From Desulfovibrio sp. (GTDB taxonomy: Bacteria > Desulfobacterota > Desulfovibrionia > Desulfovibrionales > Desulfovibrionaceae), in contig JAQVZK010000116.1 of the NCBI GenBank assembly GCA_028708195.1, forward strand, positions 1 through 7,304: DNA of 7,304 nt. The letters run 5' to 3'. Below are positions 1 through 6,043 of this stretch, one piece after another. A program made the translations under genes and the position numbers. The notes under the pieces were generated by a model. It did not search any database, had not been told where the DNA came from, and saw only the letters and a list, made by a program, of their open reading frames with translations. Every line of letters begins with the position of its first letter. The stretch's first letter is position 1.

Positions 1-360
1 AATGACATCTACTTTCAGATCGCCGTGCTGACCATTGTGGGCCTGTCAGCCAAGAACTCCATTCTTATTGTGGAGTTTGCCCGCGCCCAGCACCGGGCGG
101 GCAAAAGCCTGATGGCTGCCGCCATTGAGGCATCCAAGCTGCGGCTGCGGCCCATCATCATGACTTCGCTCTGCTTTATCCTCGGCGTTATTCCGCTGGC
201 CTTGAGCAGCGGGGCCGGTTCAGGCGCGCAAAACGCCCTGGGCACTGTGGTTATGGCTGGCATGGTCACCGCAACGGCGCTTGGCGTGTACTTTACGCCG
301 CTGTTTTTTGTGCTGGTTGTGAACATGTTCAGCAAGTCGCGCAACAAAAACGCTGCATAG
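1..360 (+). CDS. AcrB-type RND multidrug efflux pump, C-terminal fragment
   Basis: This is the C-terminal 119 codons of an inner-membrane RND (HAE1) transporter, cut by the left edge; the frame is open from base 1 and ends at TAG 358-360. In the family, such proteins are trimeric proton/drug antiporters working with a periplasmic adaptor and an outer-membrane channel. The fragment starts in the loop before TM10 (NDIYFQ) and aligns by eye with AcrB to its end: [28 protein letters not shown] and [14 protein letters not shown] are near-identical. Proton-relay residues are present: fragment K18 matches AcrB K940, R48 matches R971 and T55 matches T978. The tail (SKSRNKNAA) is short, as expected. 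There is no sign of decay. The substrate cannot be read from this part. The next gene is also a drug exporter but lies 364 bp away behind a candidate terminator, so co-transcription is doubtful. Confidence 0.95.
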   Translation, partial: NDIYFQIAVLTIVGLSAKNSILIVEFARAQHRAGKSLMAAAIEASKLRLRPIIMTSLCFILGVIPLALSSGAGSGAQNALGTVVMAGMVTATALGVYFTPLFFVLVVNMFSKSRNKNAA

Positions 361-372
361 CAAAACCGCCGT

Positions 373-434
373 GCATTGCGGCCGCTGCCCTTGCCAGGCA
401 CATAAATATTGATACGTTTGCAATGCCTGTTTTT
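373..434 (+). terminator. Candidate intrinsic terminator after the RND gene
   Basis: Thirteen bases after the RND stop codon, two alternative inverted repeats share a right arm just before a T5 run (430-434). GCATTGC (373-379) pairs with GCAATGC (420-426), and CAGGCA (395-400) pairs with TGCCTG (424-429), the latter directly abutting the T-run. The loops are long (40 and 23 nt), so this is weaker than a textbook terminator, but position and T-tract fit the end of the RND operon. Confidence 0.4.
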
Positions 435-685
435 CAGAGCGGGTATTCTGTCAAAAACATACTTTCGCCAGGGGGCTGTTTCTACACAGACGATTTTGTA
501 CCAAGGGCAAGAAAAAGGCCTTTTTTACGAAAAGAATGTTCCCTTACGGGACATGACAGGTGTAAAAATAGCCTTTTAACGCAGTCAGTTGGACAAAAGA
601 ATCGTTTAGGGACAGCCCCTGAAATGCCCGCTGCCTCACTATGGGTGTCTCGTCTGCCCCGCGCCTCGCATTCTGCCACGTACCC

Positions 686-694
686 TGTTACAAT
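686..694 (+). promoter_or_regulatory. Extended -10 promoter for the MFS exporter
   Basis: TGTTACAAT reads as TGn followed by TACAAT, five of six matches to the sigma-70 -10 consensus. No good -35 lies 17-18 bp upstream (TCGCAT or CTCGCA), which is usual for extended -10 promoters. Transcription would start near 700-702, leaving a leader of about 24 nt before the ATG at 725. Confidence 0.45.
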
Positions 695-724
695 GCTCAT
701 ACGGCAACAACTAGCCCATTTTTT

Positions 725-2296
725 ATGAATACCGACAGCCCAAATACCCACAGCGCGCCTCCACAGGGCGCTCCCGCCAGAAAATATCTCTCAAAGGCCG
801 CGCGCTGGCGGGTACTTGTGGCCGTTATGGTGGCATGGCTGCCCATTGCTATGGACATGACCATCCTGCATATCGCCGTTCCCTCGCTGACCCTTTCGCT
901 ACAGGCCACAGGCACGGAGATACTCTGGATCATCGACATCTACCCCCTGATCATGGCCAGTCTGCTCATACCTATGGGCACGCAGAGCGACCGCATCGGC
1001 CCGCGCAAACTGCTGCTCGCGGGGCTGCTCATCTTTTTTATCGCCTCGCTGGCGGCGGCCTTTTCGCCCACCGCCACAGCCCTGATCATGGCCAGAGGGC
1101 TTCTTGCCGTGGGCGCGGCCATGATTGTGCCCAGCGTGCTGGCCGTCATACGCCTTACCTTTGATGACTGGAAAGAAAGGGCCATGGCCCTGGGCATCTG
1201 GGGCACTGTAAGCACCGTGGCCGCGGCTATGGGCCCGCTTGCTGGCGGCCTGCTGCTTGAACATTTCTGGTGGGGCTCGGTGTTTCTTATAAATGTGCCC
1301 ATTATCCTTGTTATCCTGCCCCTGGCCGCCCTGCTGCTGCCCAAGCCCCAGACAAAACCCCGCGGCACATGGCCCATCGGGCAGGCCCTGACGCTGGCGG
1401 CAGGCCTTATGGCAACGGTGTACGCCATAAAGGCTGTTTTCAAACAGGGAGCCTCAATACCGCTCTGCCTCGGCATTTTTGCCTTCGGCGTCCTTTTGCT
1501 GGCGCTGTTCATACGCAGGCAGATGACCGCGCGCGCGCCCATGCTTGACCTTGGCCTGTTCCGCCTGCCTGCCATTCGTGTGGGGCTTGTGACAGCCCTC
1601 ATTGTCTCGGGCGCGCTCGCCGGGGTGGAGCTTACCATTGCTCAGGAGCTGCAATTTGTTCTCGGCCGCACGCCCCTGCAGGCTGGCATCTTCATGCTGC
1701 CCATCATGGCCGCCTCTGCCGTGGGCGGCCCGCTTGCTGGCAAAATGGTGGTATGGGGCGGCCTGCGGAGCGTTTGTACCCTGTCGCTGCTGGCCGCCGG
1801 GGGCAGCCTCGCCGGGCTTGGCCTTGCGAGCTTTCATGACGCGGGCTGGCTGGTATTTTGGTGCATGGTGGTGCTGGGGCTTTCACTCAGCATCGGCTTG
1901 ACGGCCTCTTCCATTGCCATCATGGGCAGCGTGCCGCCTGAAAAGGGCGGGGCCGCAGGCTCCATTGAAGCTCTGGGCTATGACCTGGGCGCGGGGCTGG
2001 GCATCACGGGCTTTGGGGTACTGCTGTCTGTGAACTATAGTTCCGCACTGCGACTGCCGGAACACCTACGCCAGGGCCTGCCGCACAGCGTTGTGGACTC
2101 TATCAGCGATACCATGGTGGCAGCAGAGCTTGCGGGCGGCGAAAAAGGCCGGGCCATCGCCGACGCGGCGCAAATTGCCTTCTCCACCGCACACAGCACG
2201 GTGCTGCTTTCTGCGGCACTTCTTGTTTTTCTTTTGGGCCTATGGGTTTTTAACGGACTGCGCCACTACAACCCCAAGGAACAACAGAAGAACTGA
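725..2296 (+). CDS. smvA: 14-TM MFS (DHA2 family) drug exporter, SmvA-like
   Basis: A complete 523-residue inner-membrane proton/drug antiporter of the QacA/EmrB/SmvA group. Family members expel cationic dyes, quaternary ammonium compounds and methyl viologen; the substrate here is inferred. TM1 carries the acidic motif (D44 in AMDMTILHIAVP) and TM2 has LWIIDIYPL with D71; both match conserved acidic positions of QacA. Motif A follows as GTQSDRIGPRK (85-95). TM5 holds motif C (GPLAGGLLLEHFWWGSVFLINVP, 170-192). The second half has MAQELQF- and FMLP-like blocks and ends in AQIAFSTAHSTVLLSA, all close to SmvA as I remember it. The ATG at 725 is chosen because the SmvA-like region begins soon after and the extended -10 lies just upstream; an in-frame ATG at 641 lies before that promoter. 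No Shine-Dalgarno is visible ahead of 725. Length is typical of the family and the gene looks intact. Confidence 0.9.
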   Translation: MNTDSPNTHSAPPQGAPARKYLSKAARWRVLVAVMVAWLPIAMDMTILHIAVPSLTLSLQATGTEILWIIDIYPLIMASLLIPMGTQSDRIGPRKLLLAGLLIFFIASLAAAFSPTATALIMARGLLAVGAAMIVPSVLAVIRLTFDDWKERAMALGIWGTVSTVAAAMGPLAGGLLLEHFWWGSVFLINVPIILVILPLAALLLPKPQTKPRGTWPIGQALTLAAGLMATVYAIKAVFKQGASIPLCLGIFAFGVLLLALFIRRQMTARAPMLDLGLFRLPAIRVGLVTALIVSGALAGVELTIAQELQFVLGRTPLQAGIFMLPIMAASAVGGPLAGKMVVWGGLRSVCTLSLLAAGGSLAGLGLASFHDAGWLVFWCMVVLGLSLSIGLTASSIAIMGSVPPEKGGAAGSIEALGYDLGAGLGITGFGVLLSVNYSSALRLPEHLRQGLPHSVVDSISDTMVAAELAGGEKGRAIADAAQIAFSTAHSTVLLSAALLVFLLGLWVFNGLRHYNPKEQQKN

Positions 2297-2307
2297 CAAT
2301 GCTTTGT

Positions 2308-2344
2308 GGGGGGGCGTGGTGGAGTGAATTGTGTGGGGGGCGGG
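2308..2344 (+). other. G-run cluster after the exporter gene
   Basis: Within the 248-bp gap between exporter and fliR, the + strand has a run of seven G (2308-2314), a run of six G (2335-2340) and GGG (2342-2344), with GG pairs between. The first run could be read as GGG-G-GGG and the last two as adjoining tracts, so a quadruplex with one long loop of about 20 nt is possible. It begins 12 bases after the exporter stop codon. No function is established. Confidence 0.35.
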
Positions 2345-2430
2345 AATTTATGGTTCAATGTTTCGCAGAGAGCCTTTTGCTGCGGCACTATGAATCACGG
2401 GCGCTACACCTTTTGGGCAGCCCAGGCCCG

Positions 2431-2457
2431 CAAAGATCATCGGTGCCGGACGGATAA
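2431..2457 (+). promoter_or_regulatory. Possible sigma-28 (FliA) promoter for fliR
   Basis: CAAAGATC (2431-2438), an 11-bp spacer, then ACGGATAA (2450-2457). Against the enteric FliA consensus (TAAAGTTT, 11 bp, GCCGATAA) this matches five of eight and six of eight, with exact spacing. A sigma-70-like TAAAAT (2455-2460) overlaps it but has no -35 partner. The gene downstream is flagellar, which raises plausibility. The match is imperfect and was found by searching for it, so chance is a real alternative. Confidence 0.35.
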
Positions 2458-2464
2458 AATATAT

Positions 2465-2496
2465 CCACCGCGTGTCACCCTTCTGACGCGCGGTGG
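2465..2496 (+). promoter_or_regulatory. Strong 13-bp hairpin in the fliR leader
   Basis: CCACCGCGTGTCA (2465-2477) and TGACGCGCGGTGG (2484-2496) pair over 13 positions with one G-U, closing a six-base loop (CCCTTC). Eight outer pairs are perfect and GC-rich. It lies 168 bp after the exporter stop and 48 bp before the fliR ATG. No T-run follows directly (the nearest, T6, is at 2512-2517), so it is a poor intrinsic terminator. It would sit at the very 5' end of a transcript started from the sigma-28-like site. The right arm contains GGTGG (2492-2496), the only Shine-Dalgarno-like sequence near the fliR starts. Confidence 0.5.
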
Positions 2497-2544
2497 CGCA
2501 AAAGAGTGGCATTTTTTGGCAACCATTTTGCAATCCACTCCGGC

Positions 2545-3336
2545 ATGGACGTGTTCAACTACAACCAGGCAGAGATTTTAAGTCTCATACTTACCATGAT
2601 GCGGGTAAGTATTGTCATGTTCATGCTGCCTGTGTTTTCCACCAACAATATTCCCGTGCAGGTCAAAGCCGCCGTAACCCTGGTGTTCACCCTGGGGGTA
2701 TGGCCGCACCTTGCCCTGTCGGGCAGCCATATACCCGCCCATCCTTTCGACATGGTGATCATGATTCTGGGTGAGGCGGTGCTGGGACTGGTGCTGGGCA
2801 TGGCCGTCAATTTTCTGTTCATGGGCATACAGGCCGGGGGAGAGTTGCTGGGCTTTCAGATGGGCTTCACCATGATCAACTTCGCCGACCCGCTCACTGG
2901 CAACCAGACCGGCATTACGGCGTTTTTTCTCTGGATGGTTTCGCTCCTGACCTTTCTGGCGCTGGACGGCCACCTGTACATGATCAAGGGCTTTGCCGCA
3001 TCCTTCAAGCTGATACCGCCGGGCGGGCTCTTCATCGGGTCCAACATCCTGTGGCAGATACTGCACCTGGCCTCGCAGATGTTCGTGCTGGCCTTGCAAA
3101 TCGCGGCCCCGGTAATGGTAGCGCTTTTTATGGTGGAGGTGGCCCTTGGCCTGGTGGCCCGTACCTCACCGCAGATACACATTATGGAATTCGGCTTTCC
3201 GGCCAAGATAGGCGTGGGGTTTTTCTTTGTGGGCCTGTTGCTGGTCATCATGGCCGACCATGTGGAAACCTTCATTCTGGGGCTGGACGGCCTGTTTACC
3301 AACCTTTTGCGCTCCATGAGCCCCCTGTACCAGTAA
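2545..3336 (+). CDS. fliR: Flagellar biosynthesis protein FliR
   Basis: A 263-residue multispanning inner-membrane protein of the FliR/SctT family. In the family, FliR forms the export gate of the flagellar type III secretion apparatus with FliP and FliQ, inside the MS ring. Visible landmarks are a first membrane segment after MDVFNYNQAE, IPVQVKAA (36-43), the block GEAVLGLVLGMAVNFLFMGIQ ending in QAGGELLGFQMGF (96-108), DPLTGNQT (115-122), the conserved DGHLYMI (141-147), IPPGGLF (157-163), APVMVALF and LGLVARTSPQIHIMEFGFPAKIGVG (201-225). Length is normal. ATG 2545 is chosen because FliR proteins begin about ten residues before the first helix. An in-frame GTG at 2506 would add 13 residues and has GGTGG nine bases upstream, inside the hairpin. 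No flhB or flhA follows; the next gene is convergent, so fliR is last or alone in its transcript. Confidence 0.93.
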   Translation: MDVFNYNQAEILSLILTMMRVSIVMFMLPVFSTNNIPVQVKAAVTLVFTLGVWPHLALSGSHIPAHPFDMVIMILGEAVLGLVLGMAVNFLFMGIQAGGELLGFQMGFTMINFADPLTGNQTGITAFFLWMVSLLTFLALDGHLYMIKGFAASFKLIPPGGLFIGSNILWQILHLASQMFVLALQIAAPVMVALFMVEVALGLVARTSPQIHIMEFGFPAKIGVGFFFVGLLLVIMADHVETFILGLDGLFTNLLRSMSPLYQ

Positions 3337-3355
3337 CTTGAGAGCTACCCCGGGC

Positions 3356-3421
3356 GCTTTGGGCTTCTTTTCAAATATCTTTACCTTATCTTGAACACCC
3401 CACACGCACAGTGCCCAAAGC
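3356..3421. repeat. Inverted repeat at the convergent fliR/radical SAM junction
   Basis: GCTTTGGGC (3356-3364) is the exact reverse complement of GCCCAAAGC (3413-3421), nine bases with a 48-nt pyrimidine-rich spacer (for example TTCTTTTC just after the left arm). The right arm abuts the stop codon of the radical SAM gene (3422-3424). It might act as a bidirectional transcription end for both convergent genes, but the long loop makes a stable terminator doubtful; it could also be a chance repeat. Confidence 0.3.
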
Positions 3422-4396
3422 TCATACTGCAGGCTTGAAAAGAGAACGCATCATCGCCTCTTCTTGAGCGGTCGAAAGCTTGCAAAACCTTGTTGATGTG
3501 CAGTTTTTACATTCGGGATGCAAATATTTTTTCAGAAGCATCTCCTCTACTGACATCTCAAGATAGCTTCCCAGATTAAACACTTCCAGATTTGGCCGGT
3601 CGCAACAAAGATATGCATTCCCTCTATAGTCTATGGTTGGGCTAATCCCAACCTGGCATATATGATTCGCTTTTGCAGAACAGGATTGAGCATCATACTT
3701 TATATACTCTACCTTGCCAGCTTCATCTATAATTATTGATGATTTTTCTTTAAATGTGACGGATGTCTTACCTTCAAGTTTGCAGTTCAAGGGATCACCA
3801 CATGCATTAGCAATAAAAAATCCCATCCCCAAGCTTTCAGCAAACTGACGCATCAAACCCAGTTCACCCTGGTTATAGTTAAATAGCAGATATTTTACTT
3901 TTGTTTTATCTAAATACTCTTTGTTTGTCGCTACCAACAACAAATTATTCTTGATAGTTTCAATATTTGATCCCCTATGATATATTTGCTGAATTTTACT
4001 TGAAAAGCCGCTGACTGAAACAACCAGCTCGTCAAGACCTGCTTCAAAAGCTTCTAAAATGGGAATGTCATTTAACGAAAAATTAGACGATACGGTTGTT
4101 TTTAGCCCAAAAGACTTTGCAGCACCAATAAACGCCGCTATATCTTTATTTAAGAAAGGCTCTGTCCAGTTATACAGATATACTTTATTTATTTTTTCTT
4201 TGACGAGTTTACTGCATATATCCTTAAATAGACATAACTCCATTTTTCCTGAAGAATTTTTCATAGTCCTCGAACCGCGAACGCATTCAGGACACCGCAA
4301 ATTACACGCATCTATAAGGTCAATAACTGCAGAATGAGCGCTGTCAGTATCTGGCCAGACGTTGGCAGGAAGAATATTCTCATTATTATTTATCAT
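3422..4396 (-). CDS. Radical SAM/SPASM domain protein in glycan cassette
   Basis: A 324-residue cytoplasmic radical SAM enzyme. The CxxxCxxC motif CNLRCPEC (C31, C35, C38) binds the SAM-cleaving 4Fe-4S cluster. LYNWTEPFLNKDI (74-86) stands where the GGE-type SAM-contacting motif normally lies. The C-terminal quarter has a SPASM-like arrangement: C239, C247, then TIDYRGNAYLCC (C264, C265), NLGSYLE and HPECKNC...RFC (C296, C299, C305), which would hold one or two auxiliary clusters. The reaction is unknown; family members modify peptides or sugars, and neighbours here are glycosyltransferases. The start is decided by GGAGGTG (4411-4405), eight to ten bases before ATG 4396; the longer in-frame ATG at 4417 lies upstream of this site. 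The gene is strikingly AT-rich (21 of 60 GC at 3481-3540, 16 of 60 at 3901-3960) against its surroundings, suggesting transfer. It is last in the cassette, 99 bp after the preceding gene. Confidence 0.88.
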   Translation of the reverse strand: MINNNENILPANVWPDTDSAHSAVIDLIDACNLRCPECVRGSRTMKNSSGKMELCLFKDICSKLVKEKINKVYLYNWTEPFLNKDIAAFIGAAKSFGLKTTVSSNFSLNDIPILEAFEAGLDELVVSVSGFSSKIQQIYHRGSNIETIKNNLLLVATNKEYLDKTKVKYLLFNYNQGELGLMRQFAESLGMGFFIANACGDPLNCKLEGKTSVTFKEKSSIIIDEAGKVEYIKYDAQSCSAKANHICQVGISPTIDYRGNAYLCCDRPNLEVFNLGSYLEMSVEEMLLKKYLHPECKNCTSTRFCKLSTAQEEAMMRSLFKPAV

Positions 4397-4404
4397 GGCA
4401 TACC

Positions 4405-4411
4405 CACCTCC
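4405..4411 (-). promoter_or_regulatory. Ribosome binding site that sets the radical SAM start
   Basis: On the minus strand GGAGGTG is a near-perfect Shine-Dalgarno eight bases from the ATG at 4396. It falls inside the codons for the GGG run of the longer in-frame reading, so that longer reading (start 4417) is almost certainly not used. Confidence 0.75.
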
Positions 4412-4432
4412 ATACAACTGGCAACATAAAAT

Positions 4433-4441
4433 ATCATATCA
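4433..4441 (-). promoter_or_regulatory. Extended -10 promoter for the radical SAM gene
   Basis: Read on the minus strand this is TGATATGAT, that is TGn plus TATGAT, five of six to the -10 consensus. The -35 region at 17 bp spacing (TGGTCG) is poor, as tolerated by extended -10 promoters. Transcription would start near 4426, about 30 bases before the ATG at 4396 and upstream of the ribosome binding site. It suggests the radical SAM gene can be expressed apart from the two genes upstream. Confidence 0.4.
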
Positions 4442-4467
4442 GAAACCATCTGGCGCGACCATGAAAC

Positions 4468-4488
4468 ACAGGCATAAAAACAGCCTGT
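4468..4488 (-). other. Small stem-loop between the fused GT-MT gene and the radical SAM gene
   Basis: ACAGGC and GCCTGT (4468-4473 and 4483-4488) form a six-bp stem with a nine-base loop, eight bases after the methyltransferase-fusion stop on the minus strand. Only TTTC follows, so termination would be weak at best; it may be an attenuator or an mRNA 3'-end structure. Confidence 0.25.
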
Positions 4489-4495
4489 ACACAGT

Positions 4496-6001
4496 CTAAG
4501 CCTTATCAAACCCCTTTATACTCCACTCAGGCTGAGGTTTGGGGTAGCAGGCACGATTTTGCCGATCATACATTGTCTTTTCATCAAAATTCGTGGGCCT
4601 TTTACGCAGAAGCACTTCCATGGCATCTACCGCACGGGGCGTGCGCAAAATGACTTCCATCGCATCGCCGTTCTTGCGCATGTCTTTTCCCAACGAAGAC
4701 AGTCGGTACTGACAGTTTTCAAGATCGAAGCGAGCTTCGCGCCAGCCCGAATACCAGTGCCATTTCGTATAATAGAGCCAGCTGTTTTCATTGAAAGCGT
4801 GTCGATGGGTGGGGTCCTGCCACGCACCGAGACCCAGTTCGTAAGGGACGCAAAGATGCAGAAAGCCGTCATCTTCTAGTAAAGCCAACAGGTTTGTCAT
4901 GGTTGCCAGCACGTCCGCCACATGCTCGAGAACGTCAAACATCCTTATTTTTTTAAACATTCCCGGTTTGATCTGCACTGATCCAAATCGGTTTGTTTCA
5001 TGCGTGCAAGCAGCGTCCAGCGGCTGCGATATATCCAGGACGATATCTGGATTCCATTGGGAAGAAATGTCCACATTAAGCGCGTGTGGCAAAAAATTCT
5101 TTCCGGAGCCGACATTGAGAAAACTCGGCACAGGAGCCCTCGCCTTGGCTCGAGCCAGCCCCGTGCCAACAACAGGTTTAAGCGAATCGGCATAAGCGCT
5201 ATTGCTAAACTGTAAAAAAGCCGCGTTCTCCATAGCAGCAATAGCGCGCGGTTGCTGGAGAATACTCAACACCTTCTCTTCAAGCTCTTCGTAGGGGGCG
5301 TAGATACACGCGTTTTCAAATCCCGCATGTATCTCGGTATCAGAATTACATTCGCACACGACACATTTTTTGTTCGCCCATAAATACCCAAGGCGAATGA
5401 TTTCTTGAATGCCGGGGATATAGTAGTGAACATTCAAAACTACTTTTGCTCTGGCTATCAAAATATCCCTGTAAAGCCCGAAAGCCCCCGCAACCCCCAT
5501 GGCGTTCACTCCGGCGGCACGCAGGTTTTTAATTAGGGCCACTCGGCGCTCGTTCAATGCACCATAAAGCAATACATCAATATCCTTAGGATAAGATGAA
5601 TCTATGCGGGTCATCTCTGGGCAGTATCCAAAAGGAACATGCGTCACGCCAGTGATGCCAAACTGTTTTGCAAAACGTTCCACATTTTCTTTGCTGTAGT
5701 CCCAAACGGCAAACCGTGAGCACGCCCTCAAGTAGGCGGGGTAGAGCCCCTTGCTGCCCTCAACAAGCTGTTCGAGATTGTAAATGATAATATTATCTGG
5801 CAAGGAGGACAGCTCACCTTCAGAAAGGTTAAAAAGACCAAAGAGGATGTTCATTTTTTGCGGATGAATCTCGTTTCGCACAAGTAATGAATCATGCCCA
5901 AGTCTACGTAGAGTGAGGTGCAGTGGAATTGCAACGTCATCGAACGTTTTTGTTTCCTCAACAATTGAAACAACAAAACCTTCCTGATATTTTGAACTCA
6001 T
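4496..6001 (-). CDS. Two-domain CgeB-like glycosyltransferase fused to class I methyltransferase
   Basis: A 501-residue cytoplasmic protein with two apparent domains. Residues about 1-280 resemble GT-B glycosyltransferases of the CgeB type: HVPFGYCPEM (121-130), then DVLLYGALNERRVALIKNLRAAG (142-164) and the donor-side stretch RDILIARAKVVLNVHYY...QEIIRLGYLWANKKCVVCE (178-217). After a linker (about 281-292), a Rossmann methyltransferase begins with NVGSGK (296-301, SAM-binding glycine loop), the acidic NVDIS (D311), MFDVLEHV (354-361), a DDGFLHLCVPYE strand (377-388) and DPTHRHAFN (396-404), a combination typical of small-molecule or sugar methyltransferases. The likely role is adding and methylating a sugar on a surface glycan; donor and acceptor are unknown. 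The start ATG has GAGTGAG shortly upstream, a modest ribosome site. It lies 42 bp after the glycosyltransferase gene on the same strand, probably co-transcribed. An imperfect 11-residue repeat occurs near the end (446-456 and 459-469). Confidence 0.87.
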   Translation of the reverse strand: MSSKYQEGFVVSIVEETKTFDDVAIPLHLTLRRLGHDSLLVRNEIHPQKMNILFGLFNLSEGELSSLPDNIIIYNLEQLVEGSKGLYPAYLRACSRFAVWDYSKENVERFAKQFGITGVTHVPFGYCPEMTRIDSSYPKDIDVLLYGALNERRVALIKNLRAAGVNAMGVAGAFGLYRDILIARAKVVLNVHYYIPGIQEIIRLGYLWANKKCVVCECNSDTEIHAGFENACIYAPYEELEEKVLSILQQPRAIAAMENAAFLQFSNSAYADSLKPVVGTGLARAKARAPVPSFLNVGSGKNFLPHALNVDISSQWNPDIVLDISQPLDAACTHETNRFGSVQIKPGMFKKIRMFDVLEHVADVLATMTNLLALLEDDGFLHLCVPYELGLGAWQDPTHRHAFNENSWLYYTKWHWYSGWREARFDLENCQYRLSSLGKDMRKNGDAMEVILRTPRAVDAMEVLLRKRPTNFDEKTMYDRQNRACYPKPQPEWSIKGFDKA

Positions 6002-6043
6002 AGTGTGCTCACTCTACTTAAGCTTTCCTGGTATCTATGCAAG

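Larger units (their letters stand above)
361..724. other. Intergenic region between RND pump and MFS exporter (364 bp)
   Basis: I see no believable gene here; the open frames on both strands look like chance. The contents are the candidate terminator at 373-434, a perfect 14-bp palindrome AAAAAGGCCTTTTT at 512-525, a small bulged hairpin at 537-553 (TGT-T-CCC, loop TTAC, GGGACA) and an extended -10 element at 686-694 just ahead of the exporter gene. No divergent TetR-type regulator gene is present, although smvA homologues often have one nearby. Confidence 0.6.

Noticed and set aside
423..728. A 101-codon frame and its antisense partner in the gap before the exporter.
   Set aside because: No ribosome site, no recognisable domain, and the exporter promoter lies inside it.
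940..1638. A 232-codon open frame antisense to the exporter gene.
   Set aside because: It is the usual shadow of a GC-rich membrane protein gene; its composition (many R, P, A, S) shows no domain and the sense strand is clearly the gene.
2350..2457. A 35-codon open frame (ATG 2350, TAA 2455-2457) after a G-rich stretch that could pass for a ribosome site.
   Set aside because: It is short, has no recognisable domain or helix, and overlaps the sigma-28-like promoter; the G-run is too long and generic to count as evidence of translation.
2507..2521. Sigma-54-like site TGGCAT followed by TTGGCA before fliR.
   Set aside because: GG and GC are nine bases apart where the -24/-12 promoter needs ten, and sigma-54 spacing is strict.
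4726..4739. Near-palindrome CGAAGC-GA-GCTTCG in the fusion gene.
   Set aside because: It is inside well-conserved-looking coding sequence (residues REARFD) with a two-base loop, so it is best explained as codon-driven chance.
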